This document shows, piece after piece, positions 25,416-33,135 of a stretch of 45,283 nucleotides of DNA (its first letter is position 1; each line of letters opens with the position of its first letter). The translations under genes and the position numbers were made by a program. The notes beneath the pieces are model-generated. The model saw only the letters and a list, made by a program, of their open reading frames with translations, had not been told where the DNA came from and did not search any database. Source of the DNA: Streptomyces roseus (GTDB lineage Bacteria > Actinomycetota > Actinomycetes > Streptomycetales > Streptomycetaceae); the NCBI RefSeq assembly GCF_001044425.1, contig NZ_LFML01000044.1, forward strand, positions 1-45,283, in the 5' to 3' direction.

Positions 25416-25443
25416 GAAAGATGAAAGATGAAAGTTGAAATGG
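25416..25443. repeat. Heptameric tandem repeat in the operon leader
   Basis: Four consecutive 7-base units (GAAAGAT, GAAAGAT, GAAAGTT, GAAATGG on the plus strand) lie 15-43 bases before the start of the first ligase gene. The run is A-rich in a G/C-rich genome. It could be a regulator site, an RNA-level element or a slippage tract. Confidence 0.6.
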
Positions 25444-25500
25444 GTGGGATGCAGGCGGCGCGCGCGTCGGGGAGTGGCGGGAATCACACCACCCTCATCC

Positions 25501-25514
25501 GTTGAGCGGTCAAC
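25501..25514. promoter_or_regulatory. Inverted repeat, possible operator
   Basis: GTTGA, four-base spacer, TCAAC, about 100 bases upstream of the operon's first gene. The minus-strand TTGACC (25508-25513) inside it resembles a -35 element, so a bound protein could block the promoter. Confidence 0.35.
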
Positions 25515-25555
25515 AATGCGCATGCCGCGCACAGTTGGCGAGCGCGGGCTCAACC

Positions 25556-25573
25556 TGATGTCTGTTCACATCA
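25556..25573. promoter_or_regulatory. Inverted repeat, possible operator
   Basis: TGATGT, six-base spacer, ACATCA. The arms are perfect and unusually A/T-rich for this genome. It is placed 156-173 bases upstream of the first ligase gene. Confidence 0.35.
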
Positions 25574-25842
25574 TGAGACAAGTGGAACGCACCGCCAAAT
25601 CGATCGATGGCCACACCACGGACTTCAGGCCCCCGGGGCCGAAACCGAACAGCCCGGGATTCATTCGGGCGATTGTGCGGGCACCGGTTATGCGGAGTCC
25701 GATGCGGAATCGGTGACGGGCCGGCAAAGCCTGCCCGTGGTAGTGGCGTTCACCGCCGATTTCCGCCGGCTCCGACCAGCCACTCCGGCGCGTGCGCGCG
25801 GCCGTCCGTGTCCCCGCCGCCCGGGGAATCGTTTGCCCAGGC

Positions 25843-26181
25843 ATGACGACGACGCGCTCCACGCTCACCCCCACGGCGCGGCACCGGGCGGCCGCGGACG
25901 AGGGCGGGCGGCCCCCGTACGTCCCCGCGCCCCGGCCGCCGGCCCACGCGGCTGCGTCCGCCCCCCTGTTCGAGCAGCTCGCCCGGGAGTGGACGGCTCG
26001 CGGGGCCACGGTGCCGGGACGGCCGGACCCGGTCTGGCGGGAGCTCATCTCCTGGGAGCATTTCGAACGGGAGACCGCGGCCACGGTCCGCGATCTGCAC
26101 CTGCGCGGCCCGGAGCCGGTACCCGTACCGGTGCCCGCAGCCGCCTCCCCGGCCAACCCGCCCCGGTGGACGCGGGCCTGA
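25843..26181 (+). CDS. Hypothetical protein with Pro/Ala-rich ends
   Basis: A 112-residue protein that I do not recognise. Third codon positions are strongly G/C, supporting real coding. The first 45 residues and last 25 are Pro/Ala/Thr-rich and probably disordered; the middle (PLFEQLAREW to VRDLHLRG, about 46-92) is predicted to be helical. The C-terminus contains alternating Pro-Val (PVPVPVPAA). ATG at 25843 has no clear ribosome binding site, and an in-frame start further upstream is possible. It is divergent from the LuxC/LuxE operon and might be linked to it, but nothing beyond position supports that. Confidence 0.5.
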   Translation: MTTTRSTLTPTARHRAAADEGGRPPYVPAPRPPAHAAASAPLFEQLAREWTARGATVPGRPDPVWRELISWEHFERETAATVRDLHLRGPEPVPVPVPAAASPANPPRWTRA

Positions 26182-26197
26182 GGCGCTCACGGGCGCC
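26182..26197. terminator. Short hairpin between convergent genes
   Basis: GGCGC, six-base loop and GCGCC fill most of the 22-base gap between the rightward hypothetical gene and the leftward hydrolase gene. Confidence 0.35.
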
Positions 26198-26203
26198 CGG
26201 CGG

Positions 26204-27172
26204 TCAGTGCCCGAACCGGATCCGGCCGGCGATCAGGCGGATGGCACTGATCGTCAGGTCCGGGTCGTGCAGCTGCACGTAGTGGTCGCTTCCGGTGGCC
26301 AGGAGGTGCGGGGTCTGCTCCCCCAGCTCCACCAGGGTCTGCTGGACCGCGGGCCAGGCCCGCTCCAGCGGCGCCAGGAGGTCCTTCGTGCTCCCGGCCG
26401 GAGCCGCGAAGGGCTCCGTCTTGCTCAGTACGGCCATCGGTACGTCCGGCAGCGGCTTGGCCGCGCGGACCGCGCCGATCGCGCCGTCGACGTCGACCTT
26501 CTCGAACGCCGGGTCGGCGTCGAAGGGCGTGCCGGGGTTGTTGAGCAGCTTCAGGTAGGCGGGCCAGCGGGCGCCGAAGTACGGCTCCACGTCGGTGCCG
26601 AACGCGTCGACGAAGACGAGGCCGGCCGTCTTCTCCGGATGCCGCTGCGCGAACAGCCGCGTGATCATCCCGCCGAAGGAGTGGCCGACGAGCAGGTACG
26701 GGCCGGGCACGTGCGCCGAGGTCAGCACCCGGTCGAGGTCCGCTTCCAGCGCGCCGAGGGAGCGCGTCCCGGTCCGCGGCGTACTGCGGGTGGTGAGCGC
26801 CGGCGGGTTCGTGTAGTGGATGGTGCCGGGCCGGTCGTACGTGCACACCCGCGCGAAGGCCGCGACGCCCGGGAACACCGCCGGGGCCTTCGGGACGGGC
26901 GGCCGGGTCTCGGTCAGGTTCCAGGTGTCCGAGGAGTCGTGCAGCCCGGACTCCAGGACCACCGTCGGAGCGCCGCTCCCCTTGCAGCTCAGCCAGAGCT
27001 TTCGGCCGCCGCCCACGTCGACCTGGCGGGAGAACTCCCCCGGGTCCCGGCTCGGCCCGGTGGCGGAGGCGGCCGGGGCGCCCCGGAGCGCCGACGGCCC
27101 GCCGCACCCCGGAAGCACGGCCAGCGCGCTCGCGGTCAGCACGGCGGTCAGGAGCGGGATCCGCTGTCCCAC
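26204..27172 (-). CDS. Secreted lipoprotein of the alpha/beta hydrolase fold
   Basis: A 322-residue hydrolase. The N-terminus is a lipoprotein signal peptide ending in LAVLPGCGG, so the mature protein should be lipid-anchored outside the membrane. The nucleophile elbow is VGHSFGGM with Ser165; GSDHYVQL near the C-terminus supplies the probable catalytic histidine, and an Asp near VFVDAFGTD is conserved in position. Esterase, lipase or peptidase activity is possible. GTG at 27172 has GGGAG at six bases; a GTG at 27178 sits too close to that site. It is separated from the upstream MFS gene by a strong terminator, so it likely has its own promoter in 27173-27281. Confidence 0.8.
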   Translation of the reverse strand: MGQRIPLLTAVLTASALAVLPGCGGPSALRGAPAASATGPSRDPGEFSRQVDVGGGRKLWLSCKGSGAPTVVLESGLHDSSDTWNLTETRPPVPKAPAVFPGVAAFARVCTYDRPGTIHYTNPPALTTRSTPRTGTRSLGALEADLDRVLTSAHVPGPYLLVGHSFGGMITRLFAQRHPEKTAGLVFVDAFGTDVEPYFGARWPAYLKLLNNPGTPFDADPAFEKVDVDGAIGAVRAAKPLPDVPMAVLSKTEPFAAPAGSTKDLLAPLERAWPAVQQTLVELGEQTPHLLATGSDHYVQLHDPDLTISAIRLIAGRIRFGH

Positions 27173-27281
27173 CGGCACTCCCTTCCTCGTGTCCTCGTAC
27201 GCCTGCCCGGCCCGATCATCCGGTACGGGCGGCCGGCGGCGCGCGATCGCCGCGCAGGAGCCGCCGAGGCCGGACGCGGAC

Positions 27282-27322
27282 GGGGACCGGTCGGCGGAGG
27301 AAGCCCTCCGCTGCCGGTCCCC
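27282..27322 (-). terminator. Strong two-part terminator hairpin after the DHA2 gene
   Basis: GGGGACCGG (27282-27290) pairs with CCGGTCCCC (27314-27322). After a small internal loop, GCGGAGG pairs with CCTCCGC around an AAGC tetraloop. It lies 62 bases past the MFS stop codon and before the hydrolase gene. Confidence 0.75.
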
Positions 27323-27384
27323 GGTCCCGCACGCACGTGCCGATGCCGTTGCCGTTGCTGACTCCGATGCCGTGCCGACGCCGG

Positions 27385-28854
27385 TCAGGCCTTGCGCCTA
27401 CGGCTGCCGCGCAGGCCGACTCCCACCAGGACCGCGGCCGCGACCACGATCGCCGCGTCGAGCGCCAGGACCGTACGGACCCCGTCGAAGAGCGAGGCCT
27501 GCGTGGTGGCGAGGACGCCGAGCAGCGGGATCCCGATCGTCAGGCCGACCTGCTGCGTCGTGGTGACCAGGCCGGTCGCCAGCCCCTGCTCCGAGTCCGG
27601 CACGCCGCTGGTCACGGTCAGCCCGTAGGAGATGATCGCGCCGAGGTGGAACACGCTGGCCACCGACACGGCCACCGTCGCCGGCAGGGCGCCCGACTCG
27701 GCGCCCAAGGCGAGCAGGGCGGCCGTGAACAGGCCCTGACCGAGCAGCGAGCCGGCCAGCGTGCGCCGGGGACCGAAGCGGCCGATGACCTTGGGTGCGT
27801 ACGCGCCGGCGAACGCGGAGGCGATGCCCTGGACGCCGAAGACCAGACCGGTCCGGAAGGGGGACAGCTCCAGCGTCTCCTGGAGGTAGAGGGTCAGGAC
27901 GAAGACGACCGTCGACATCGTCGAGAAGGTCACCAGTCCGGCGACATTGCCCCAGGCGACGGTGCGCCGCTTCAGCATCGGCAGCGAGACCAGCGGGGCC
28001 GGGCTCTTCGACTCCACGACGGCGAAGGCGAGGAGCAGGGCCAGTCCGGCGAGCAGCGTGCCCCACACGTCCGCGCCGCCGAAGCCGCGCTGGGCCGCCG
28101 AGGACAGGGAGTAGATCACCGCGAGCAGGCCGCCGGTGACGGTGACGGCGCCGGGTACGTCCAGGCGCGGCCGGTCGGGGGTGCGGGACTCGGGCAGCAG
28201 TCCCGGGGCCAGGGCCAGCACGGTCACGGCGGTGACCGCGAGCAGCCCCATCGTGGAACGCCAGCCGAGGGTGTCGGTCATGACGCCGCCCAGGACCATG
28301 CCGATGGTGAAGCCGAGGGAGAGCAGGGTGCCGGAGATGCCGAGGGCCTTGTCGCGCAGCGGGCCCTCGGGGAACGTCGTGGTCAGCAGGGACATGCCGG
28401 TCGGCACGATGACCGCCGCGCCCAGGCCCTGGAGGGCGCGCCCGGCCAGGAAGGACGCCGGGTCCCAGGCCAGGGTGGCGAGCAGTGAGGCGGCGCCGAA
28501 GAGGGCGAGGCCGGCCAGGAACAGCCTCTTCCTGCCGTACAGGTCGGCGATCCGGCCGAAGAGGAGGAGAAAGCCGCCGGAGGGCAGAGCGAAGGCGGTG
28601 ACGGCCCATTGGAGGGCCGACCGGCTCAGGCCCAGGTCCTTGCCGAGCACCGGGAGGGCCACGTTCAGTACGGAGAAGTCGAGCGCCACCATGAACTGGG
28701 CGGCGCAGAGCACGAAGAGGACCAGCTTGGCGCGGCCGGTGAGCCGCTCGCCCACGGGGGCCGCCGTCGCGGTCACGGTCGCCGCTGTCGTGGTCGCCGC
28801 TGTCCTGGTCGCCGTAGTCGTCGTTGTCGTCGTTGTCTGGGAATCGATCGCCAT
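27385..28854 (-). CDS. DHA2-type MFS drug transporter
   Basis: A 489-residue, 14-helix major facilitator pump of the DHA2 family. After a 33-residue Thr/Ala-rich leader encoded by short repeats comes VALDFSVLNVALPVLGKDLG (motif D1 of helix 1), then GRIADLYGRKRLFL (motif A) and the helix-5 region LGFTIGMVLGGVMTD (motif C of antiporters). Proton-driven export of a drug or metabolite is the expected role. The start at 28854 has GAGGG about nine bases before it. The divergent MmyB-type regulator shares an 88-base promoter region and probably controls it. Confidence 0.87.
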   Translation of the reverse strand: MAIDSQTTTTTTTTATRTAATTTAATVTATAAPVGERLTGRAKLVLFVLCAAQFMVALDFSVLNVALPVLGKDLGLSRSALQWAVTAFALPSGGFLLLFGRIADLYGRKRLFLAGLALFGAASLLATLAWDPASFLAGRALQGLGAAVIVPTGMSLLTTTFPEGPLRDKALGISGTLLSLGFTIGMVLGGVMTDTLGWRSTMGLLAVTAVTVLALAPGLLPESRTPDRPRLDVPGAVTVTGGLLAVIYSLSSAAQRGFGGADVWGTLLAGLALLLAFAVVESKSPAPLVSLPMLKRRTVAWGNVAGLVTFSTMSTVVFVLTLYLQETLELSPFRTGLVFGVQGIASAFAGAYAPKVIGRFGPRRTLAGSLLGQGLFTAALLALGAESGALPATVAVSVASVFHLGAIISYGLTVTSGVPDSEQGLATGLVTTTQQVGLTIGIPLLGVLATTQASLFDGVRTVLALDAAIVVAAAVLVGVGLRGSRRRKA

Positions 28855-28907
28855 GGCCACACCCTCGCGGCCCGGGAAGGCCCGTGGAGAGTGGGAACTT
28901 ATCCTGT

Positions 28908-28921
28908 TGGTGGCACCACCA
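28908..28921. promoter_or_regulatory. Inverted repeat between pump and regulator genes
   Basis: TGGTG, spacer GCAC, CACCA, placed next to TATCCT (28900-28905), which could be a -10 for the rightward gene. The 88-base divergent region is the obvious binding site for the regulator encoded at 28943. Confidence 0.5.
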
Positions 28922-28942
28922 GGCAGCCGACAGGGGGAGTGA

Positions 28943-29815
28943 GTGGCCACACCGATCGACAGGCACCGCCGTTCCGAGTTGCGCGAGTTCCTGATGAGCA
29001 GACGGGCCCGGGTCACCCCCACGGAGGCGGGATTGCCCGATGGCGGGGCCCGCCGCCGTACCCCGGGCCTGCGCCGGGAGGAGGTCGCCGTGCTCGCGGG
29101 GGTCGGTGTGTCCTGGTACCAGTGGCTGGAACAGGGCCGCGACATCACGGTCTCCCCGCAAGTGCTCGACTCGGTGGGCCGGGTGCTCAAGTTGTCCAGT
29201 GCCGAGCGCCGGCACCTGTACGTACTGGCGGGGCTCAATCCGCCCGCACTCGAAGTGGCCCCGGCCGACCGGGACATGTGCGAGGGCCTGAAGCGGCTGA
29301 TCGACGCCTGGATGCCGTTCCCCGCGCACATCATGGACGCGTACTGGAACACGGTCCTCTACAACGACTCGGCCGCGCTCGTGCTCGGCATGCGCCCCGA
29401 GATCGTGCAGAACTGCCTGATCGCCTTCTTCACCGACCCCGTCTACAAGGCCCGTTCGCCCCACTGGGAGGAGATCGCGTGCCTCGTGGTCGCCCAGTAC
29501 CGGGCGGCGAGCTCGGAGTGGCCCGACGACGAGGGCTTCCAGGCGGTCATCGCGGAGGCGCGGGAACTCAGCCCCGAGTTCGCCGCCCTGTGGGACCGGC
29601 GGGACGTCCGGCCGGGCGGCCAGATCCGCAAGGAGATCGAGCACCCGGTCGTCGGCACGCTGTACGTGGAGTCGACGCAGCTGCGCGTACCGGCCCGGCC
29701 CGACCTGTCGATCGTGCTGCACACCCCGCTGCCCGCCACCGAGACGGCGGAGAAACTGGAGTGGCTGACCTCCGCGGAGGGGCGCCGGGGCACCCTCTAC
29801 CCGATCGCTGGCTGA
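28943..29815 (+). CDS. XRE-type regulator with MmyB-like ligand-binding domain
   Basis: A 290-residue transcription factor. An N-terminal helix-turn-helix (about residues 10-90) includes RTPGLRREEVAVLAGVGVSWYQWLEQGR, which should be read as two adjoining segments of the XRE fold. Residues about 105-275 match the MmyB-like ligand-binding domain, including AYWNTVLYNDSAALVLGM and HPVVGTLYVESTQLRVP. These regulators usually sit beside a dehydrogenase or transporter that they control. GTG at 28943 has AGGGGGAG upstream. Here it is divergent from a DHA2 pump, so it is likely a ligand-responsive repressor of that pump and of itself. Confidence 0.87.
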   Translation: MATPIDRHRRSELREFLMSRRARVTPTEAGLPDGGARRRTPGLRREEVAVLAGVGVSWYQWLEQGRDITVSPQVLDSVGRVLKLSSAERRHLYVLAGLNPPALEVAPADRDMCEGLKRLIDAWMPFPAHIMDAYWNTVLYNDSAALVLGMRPEIVQNCLIAFFTDPVYKARSPHWEEIACLVVAQYRAASSEWPDDEGFQAVIAEARELSPEFAALWDRRDVRPGGQIRKEIEHPVVGTLYVESTQLRVPARPDLSIVLHTPLPATETAEKLEWLTSAEGRRGTLYPIAG

Positions 29816-29834
29816 CCCTCCCGGGCCGTACGCG

Positions 29835-29890
29835 GGGTGCCCGGACCGGCCCCGAGCCCGGACCGGCCCCAAGGCCCGGTCCGGGCACCC
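29835..29890. terminator. Long terminator with a duplicated arm
   Basis: GGGTGCCCGGACCGG (29835-29849) pairs perfectly with CCGGTCCGGGCACCC (29876-29890). A second copy of 14 of these bases (29857-29870) lies in the loop and could pair instead with part of the right arm. It sits between convergent genes. Confidence 0.75.
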
Positions 29891-29900
29891 AGGTCGCCGG

Positions 29901-30287
29901 CTACCGCTCGTCGGCGGCGGCCCGGGTGATCTCTTCTTCCACCGCGCGCAGCTCCTCCTGCCGGTCCAGGAGGATCAGCAGCTCCCGGTGGTTGGCCAGT
30001 GCGGTGAGGAGGAGATCGCTCCGGCCGGGCTCCAGCGCGCACATGCGCCGCGCCGCGGCCACGGACTCGGCGCGCAGGGCCAGCGCGATCTCCGGCTGGT
30101 GGGCGAACTCGTAACGGCTGTACTTCCACAGTGCGGCGGACAGCAGGGGCAGGTAGGCCAGGGGACTCACCTGAGCCAGGACGCGGTAGGCGGCGACCCG
30201 CTCGCGGACCGAGGGCTTACCCGATCCGAGGAGGGCGACCCGGGCTCGGAGGACTGCGTGGTGATCGATGTTCGCCGAGTGATTCAT
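29901..30287 (-). CDS. Small helical hypothetical protein
   Basis: A 128-residue, probably all-helical protein with a TPR-like look: VRERVAAYRVLAQVSPLAYL, LALRAESVAAARRMCALEP and LLTALANHRELLILLDRQEE could form consecutive helices. The last resembles the C-terminal region of many Streptomyces regulators that carry TPR repeats. No catalytic residues are seen. The ATG at 30287 lacks a ribosome binding site; GAGAAT seven bases upstream could be a leaderless -10. It faces the MmyB-type regulator gene across a terminator. Function unknown. Confidence 0.6.
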   Translation of the reverse strand: MNHSANIDHHAVLRARVALLGSGKPSVRERVAAYRVLAQVSPLAYLPLLSAALWKYSRYEFAHQPEIALALRAESVAAARRMCALEPGRSDLLLTALANHRELLILLDRQEELRAVEEEITRAAADER

Positions 30288-30374
30288 GACGGTGATTCTC
30301 AAAGCCGCACAGGGGCTCGGACAAGGGTGATCGGCTGTGCTCTCGGTCCTACGCAAACCCCCTCTGACCTGTCA

Positions 30375-30393
30375 TGATGGTGACGTCATCACC
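30375..30393. promoter_or_regulatory. Nested palindromes, possible operator
   Basis: TGATG/CATCA arms, a central TGACGTCA and GGTGA/TCACC arms overlap within 19 bases. It lies 88 bases from the leftward gene start and about 250 bases from the GAPDH start, so it could serve the leftward gene. Confidence 0.35.
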
Positions 30394-30581
30394 CCTGCGC
30401 CCCTCCGGACGGCCCGTCGGCCTCCGCGACGGGATGTCGCCCCCTCGCCCTCCTCCTCGCTCCTCCCCCGCCTCGCCGCGCGCTCTTGCGCGAGTCCACG
30501 GACCCCCGCGCGAGCCATTGAGAGGATCACCCAAGAGTAAATCCGGCATATCGCCACAGAACCTCGCCTTGCCGGTCCCCC

Positions 30582-30612
30582 TTGAGTGATCAAAGTGGCG
30601 TGGGGTTAGCAT
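30582..30612 (+). promoter_or_regulatory. Promoter of the GAPDH gene
   Basis: TTGAGT (30582-30587), 19-base spacer and TAGCAT (30607-30612), with the GTG start 31 bases beyond the -10. A TGATCA palindrome lies inside the spacer. It is a reasonable vegetative (HrdB-type) promoter. Confidence 0.5.
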
Positions 30613-30643
30613 GTGAGCGCCGCCTAGCTCGAAAGATAAACCT

Positions 30644-32089
30644 GTGACTGTCAATGACGACTCGTTCACCAACTGGAAAAACCGCGAGGAGATCGCGGAG
30701 TCGATGATCCCGATCATCGGGAAGCTGCACCGCGAGCAGGACGTGACGATCCTGCTGCACAGCCGCTCCTTGGTGAACAAGTCGGTGGTCAGCATCCTGA
30801 AGACCCACCGCTTCGCCCGTCAGATAGCCGGCGAGGAGCTCTCCGTCACGGAGACCCTGCCGTTCCTGCAGGCGCTCACCACGCTGGACCTGGGCCCCTC
30901 CCAGATCGACATCGGCATGCTCGCCGCCACCTACAAGGCCGACGACCGCGGCCTGTCCGTGGAGGACTTCACCGCCGAGGCCGTCGCCGGCGCCACCGGT
31001 GCCAACAAGATCGAGCGCGGCGAGGGCCGCGACGTCGTCCTGTACGGCTTCGGCCGCATCGGCCGCCTCGTCGCCCGCCTCCTCATCGAGAAGGCCGGCT
31101 CCGGCAACGGGCTGCGCCTGCGCGCCGTCGTCGTCCGCGGGGGCGGCGAGGCCGACCTCGTCAAGCGCGCCTCGCTGCTGCGCCGGGACTCGATCCACGG
31201 CCAGTTCCAGGGCACGATCACGGTCGACGAGGCGAGCAGCACCATCATCGCCAACGGCAACGCGATCAAGGTGATCTACGCCAACGACCCGAGCGAGGTC
31301 GACTACACGGCGTACGGCATCAAGGACGCCATCCTCATCGACAACACCGGCAAGTGGCGCGACCGCGAGGGCCTCTCCAAGCACCTGCGCCCCGGTATCG
31401 ACAAGGTCGTCCTGACCGCTCCGGGCAAGGGCGACGTCCCGAACATCGTCCACGGCGTCAACCACGACACGATCAAGCCGGACGAGCAGATCCTGTCCTG
31501 CGCCTCCTGCACCACCAACGCGATCGTCCCGCCGCTCAAGGCCATGGACGACGAGTACGGCGTGCTGCGCGGCCACGTGGAGACCGTCCACTCGTTCACC
31601 AACGACCAGAACCTGCTGGACAACTACCACAAGGCCGACCGCCGCGGCCGCTCCGCGCCGCTGAACATGGTGATCACCGAGACCGGTGCCGCCTCGGCCG
31701 TGGCCAAGGCGCTGCCGGACCTCAAGGCGCCGATCACCGGCAGCTCGATCCGCGTCCCCGTCCCGGACGTCTCGATCGCGATCCTGAGCCTGCGCCTGGG
31801 CCGCGAGACCACCCGCGAAGAGGTCCTCGACTACCTCCGCGACGTCTCGCTGAACTCCCCGCTGAAGCGCCAGATCGACTTCACCACCGCGCCCGACGCC
31901 GTGTCGATGGACTTCGTGGGCTCGCGCCACTCGTCGATCGTCGACGCAGGAGCCACCAAGGTCGACGGCGACAACGCGATCCTGTACCTCTGGTACGACA
32001 ACGAGTTCGGCTACTCGTGCCAGGTCATCCGGGTCGTCCAGCACGTCTCCGGCGTCGAGTACCCGACGTACCCGTCCCCGGCGGTCTGA
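30644..32089 (+). CDS. Long-form glyceraldehyde-3-phosphate dehydrogenase
   Basis: A 481-residue GAPDH with an N-terminal extension of about 125 residues, larger than the usual 335-residue enzyme; similar long forms (GapB type) occur in corynebacteria and streptomycetes. The NAD(P) motif VLYGFGRIGRLVARLL begins near residue 130, and the active-site cysteine is Cys289 in SCASCTTNAIVP. The C-terminal WYDNEFGYSCQVIRV block is also intact. It oxidises glyceraldehyde-3-phosphate in glycolysis or works in the gluconeogenic direction. GTG at 30644 was chosen because MTVNDDSFTNWKNREEIAE is the family N-terminus. Its codon bias is very strong, suggesting high expression. Confidence 0.9.
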   Translation: MTVNDDSFTNWKNREEIAESMIPIIGKLHREQDVTILLHSRSLVNKSVVSILKTHRFARQIAGEELSVTETLPFLQALTTLDLGPSQIDIGMLAATYKADDRGLSVEDFTAEAVAGATGANKIERGEGRDVVLYGFGRIGRLVARLLIEKAGSGNGLRLRAVVVRGGGEADLVKRASLLRRDSIHGQFQGTITVDEASSTIIANGNAIKVIYANDPSEVDYTAYGIKDAILIDNTGKWRDREGLSKHLRPGIDKVVLTAPGKGDVPNIVHGVNHDTIKPDEQILSCASCTTNAIVPPLKAMDDEYGVLRGHVETVHSFTNDQNLLDNYHKADRRGRSAPLNMVITETGAASAVAKALPDLKAPITGSSIRVPVPDVSIAILSLRLGRETTREEVLDYLRDVSLNSPLKRQIDFTTAPDAVSMDFVGSRHSSIVDAGATKVDGDNAILYLWYDNEFGYSCQVIRVVQHVSGVEYPTYPSPAV

Positions 32090-32127
32090 CCCCGTGACGG
32101 CGGTCTGATCCCGCGGCACCGGCGTTC

Positions 32128-32178
32128 CGCGCGCGGCCCGTTCCACCGCCCACCCGGCGGCGGAGCGGGCCGCGCGCG
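32128..32178. terminator. Large bidirectional terminator
   Basis: A 13-bp perfect stem (CGCGCGCGGCCCG at 32128-32140 with its complement at 32166-32178) continues inward with TCC/GGA and CCGCC/GGCGG pairs to a small loop. It serves both the GAPDH gene and the leftward NPP1-type gene. Confidence 0.8.
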
Positions 32179-32187
32179 TTCGCGGGG

Positions 32188-33027
32188 TCAGGCGTAAGGG
32201 TCGAAGGGGATCGGGGGCTTCGAGGCGTTCAGGGCGTCGTTGAAGCGGCCGTCGGAGATCTTGATCGTGGCCGAGCCGAAGTCGGCGTTCACGAGCTTGT
32301 CGCGCAGGCCCGCCGGGTAGCCGTTCCAGCCGACGAGGCGCGGGTAGAACCAGTTGCCGGTGTGGTTCTCGGCGGGCTCGTCGTTGCCGTTCGCGAGGCG
32401 GTAGAAGTGCGTCGAGACGCCGTCCTTGTGGTAGACGACCTTGGCGTGGGTCCCGTCGAAGCGGACCTGCGAGCGCGGGTACCACTTCCACCCGCTGTGC
32501 TGCGAAGTCGACACGTACTGGACCGCGTCGTCCTTGATCCAGACCACCACGTGCTCGAAGTCGTGCCGGTGCCCGATGGCCGCGGGACCGAGCGTGGCCT
32601 GGTCCTTCTCGAAGTAGCCCGCGTACATCACGGCGCACCAGCCGTTGTTGCACTTGGCGCGGGAGTAGGTGTTGGAGTTCTGCAGCTGCGCGAGGTCCCG
32701 GCAGTGTCCGTTCACCGCTCCGCCGGGCTTCAGGCCGGGGTTGAGCACGCCGCCGCTGCTGATCGCGGCCGTGGCGTAGCAGCCGTCCCCGTCGTAGTCG
32801 AAGGCGGGCGAGAAGGTCTGTTCGAGCCCGTCCGCGTTCTGCGGCAGGGCCGGTATCACGTCGGCGACGGCCACGGCCGGAAGGGCCATGACCAGCGCCG
32901 CGGCCCCGAGTCCGGCGGTGGTGACGGTCCGGCGGAACCCGGCCCACCGCCGCACGGGGCGAGAGCCCTGGGCTCCGGCCGCGGCTTGGTCGTTCATCGT
33001 CCTCGTCGGTGACAGCAGTCTGCGCAC
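32188..33027 (-). CDS. Secreted NPP1/necrosis-inducing-like protein (NLP)
   Basis: A 279-residue exported protein. The signal peptide has a basic stretch (RRWAGFRRTV) and a hydrophobic core ending AVAVA before DVIPALPQN. The mature part carries the family motif GHRHDFEHVVVW (GHRHD at 152-156; the usual form has Trp where this has Phe). In plant-associated microbes such proteins are cytolysins that bind plant sphingolipids; others are non-toxic. Four cysteines in the first half (GDGCY, GHCRD, AKCNNGWCAV) suggest disulfides. GTG at 33027 has AGGAG at five bases; ATG at 32997 is the alternative start. Confidence 0.85.
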   Translation of the reverse strand: MRRLLSPTRTMNDQAAAGAQGSRPVRRWAGFRRTVTTAGLGAAALVMALPAVAVADVIPALPQNADGLEQTFSPAFDYDGDGCYATAAISSGGVLNPGLKPGGAVNGHCRDLAQLQNSNTYSRAKCNNGWCAVMYAGYFEKDQATLGPAAIGHRHDFEHVVVWIKDDAVQYVSTSQHSGWKWYPRSQVRFDGTHAKVVYHKDGVSTHFYRLANGNDEPAENHTGNWFYPRLVGWNGYPAGLRDKLVNADFGSATIKISDGRFNDALNASKPPIPFDPYA

Positions 33028-33135
33028 ATCATCTCCTGACCTGTACGTGTTCAACCGGGCGCAGAGGCGAACGCTAGCCGGGCAACGTTCAAGTCCGGGT
33101 CGAGTCAGGCGAATTGCAGATGTACGCACGCCCCG

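Larger units (their letters stand above)
25401..25842. other. Regulatory region of the LuxC/LuxE operon
   Basis: No well-supported gene is seen in these 442 bases, which are distinctly richer in A and T than the surroundings. Besides the heptamer repeats they contain an inverted repeat GTTGA-GCGG-TCAAC (25501-25514), whose minus strand includes a TTGACC that could serve as -35, and a second inverted repeat TGATGT-CTGTTC-ACATCA (25556-25573). Both are candidate operators for the leftward operon. Confidence 0.5.
30288..30643. other. Divergent intergenic region upstream of GAPDH gene
   Basis: No gene is seen in these 356 bases. They hold nested inverted repeats at 30375-30393 (including the perfect palindrome TGACGTCA at 30381-30388 and GGTGA...TCACC) and the GAPDH promoter near 30582-30612. 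The middle is C-rich and has no coding pattern on either strand. Confidence 0.5.

Noticed and set aside
25416..25443. SARP activator site
   Set aside because: The heptamers are adjacent (7-base period), whereas SARP sites have an 11-base or 22-base period, and the sequence is not similar to known sites.
25566..25664. 32-codon frame on the minus strand (MNPGLFGFGPGG...)
   Set aside because: No ribosome binding site and weak codon bias. It lies within a region of repeats and is not supported as a gene.
25572..25716. 47-codon frame on the plus strand in the operon control region
   Set aside because: It uses rare codons (AGA, CAA, ATT) and lacks the strong G/C third-position pattern of real genes here.
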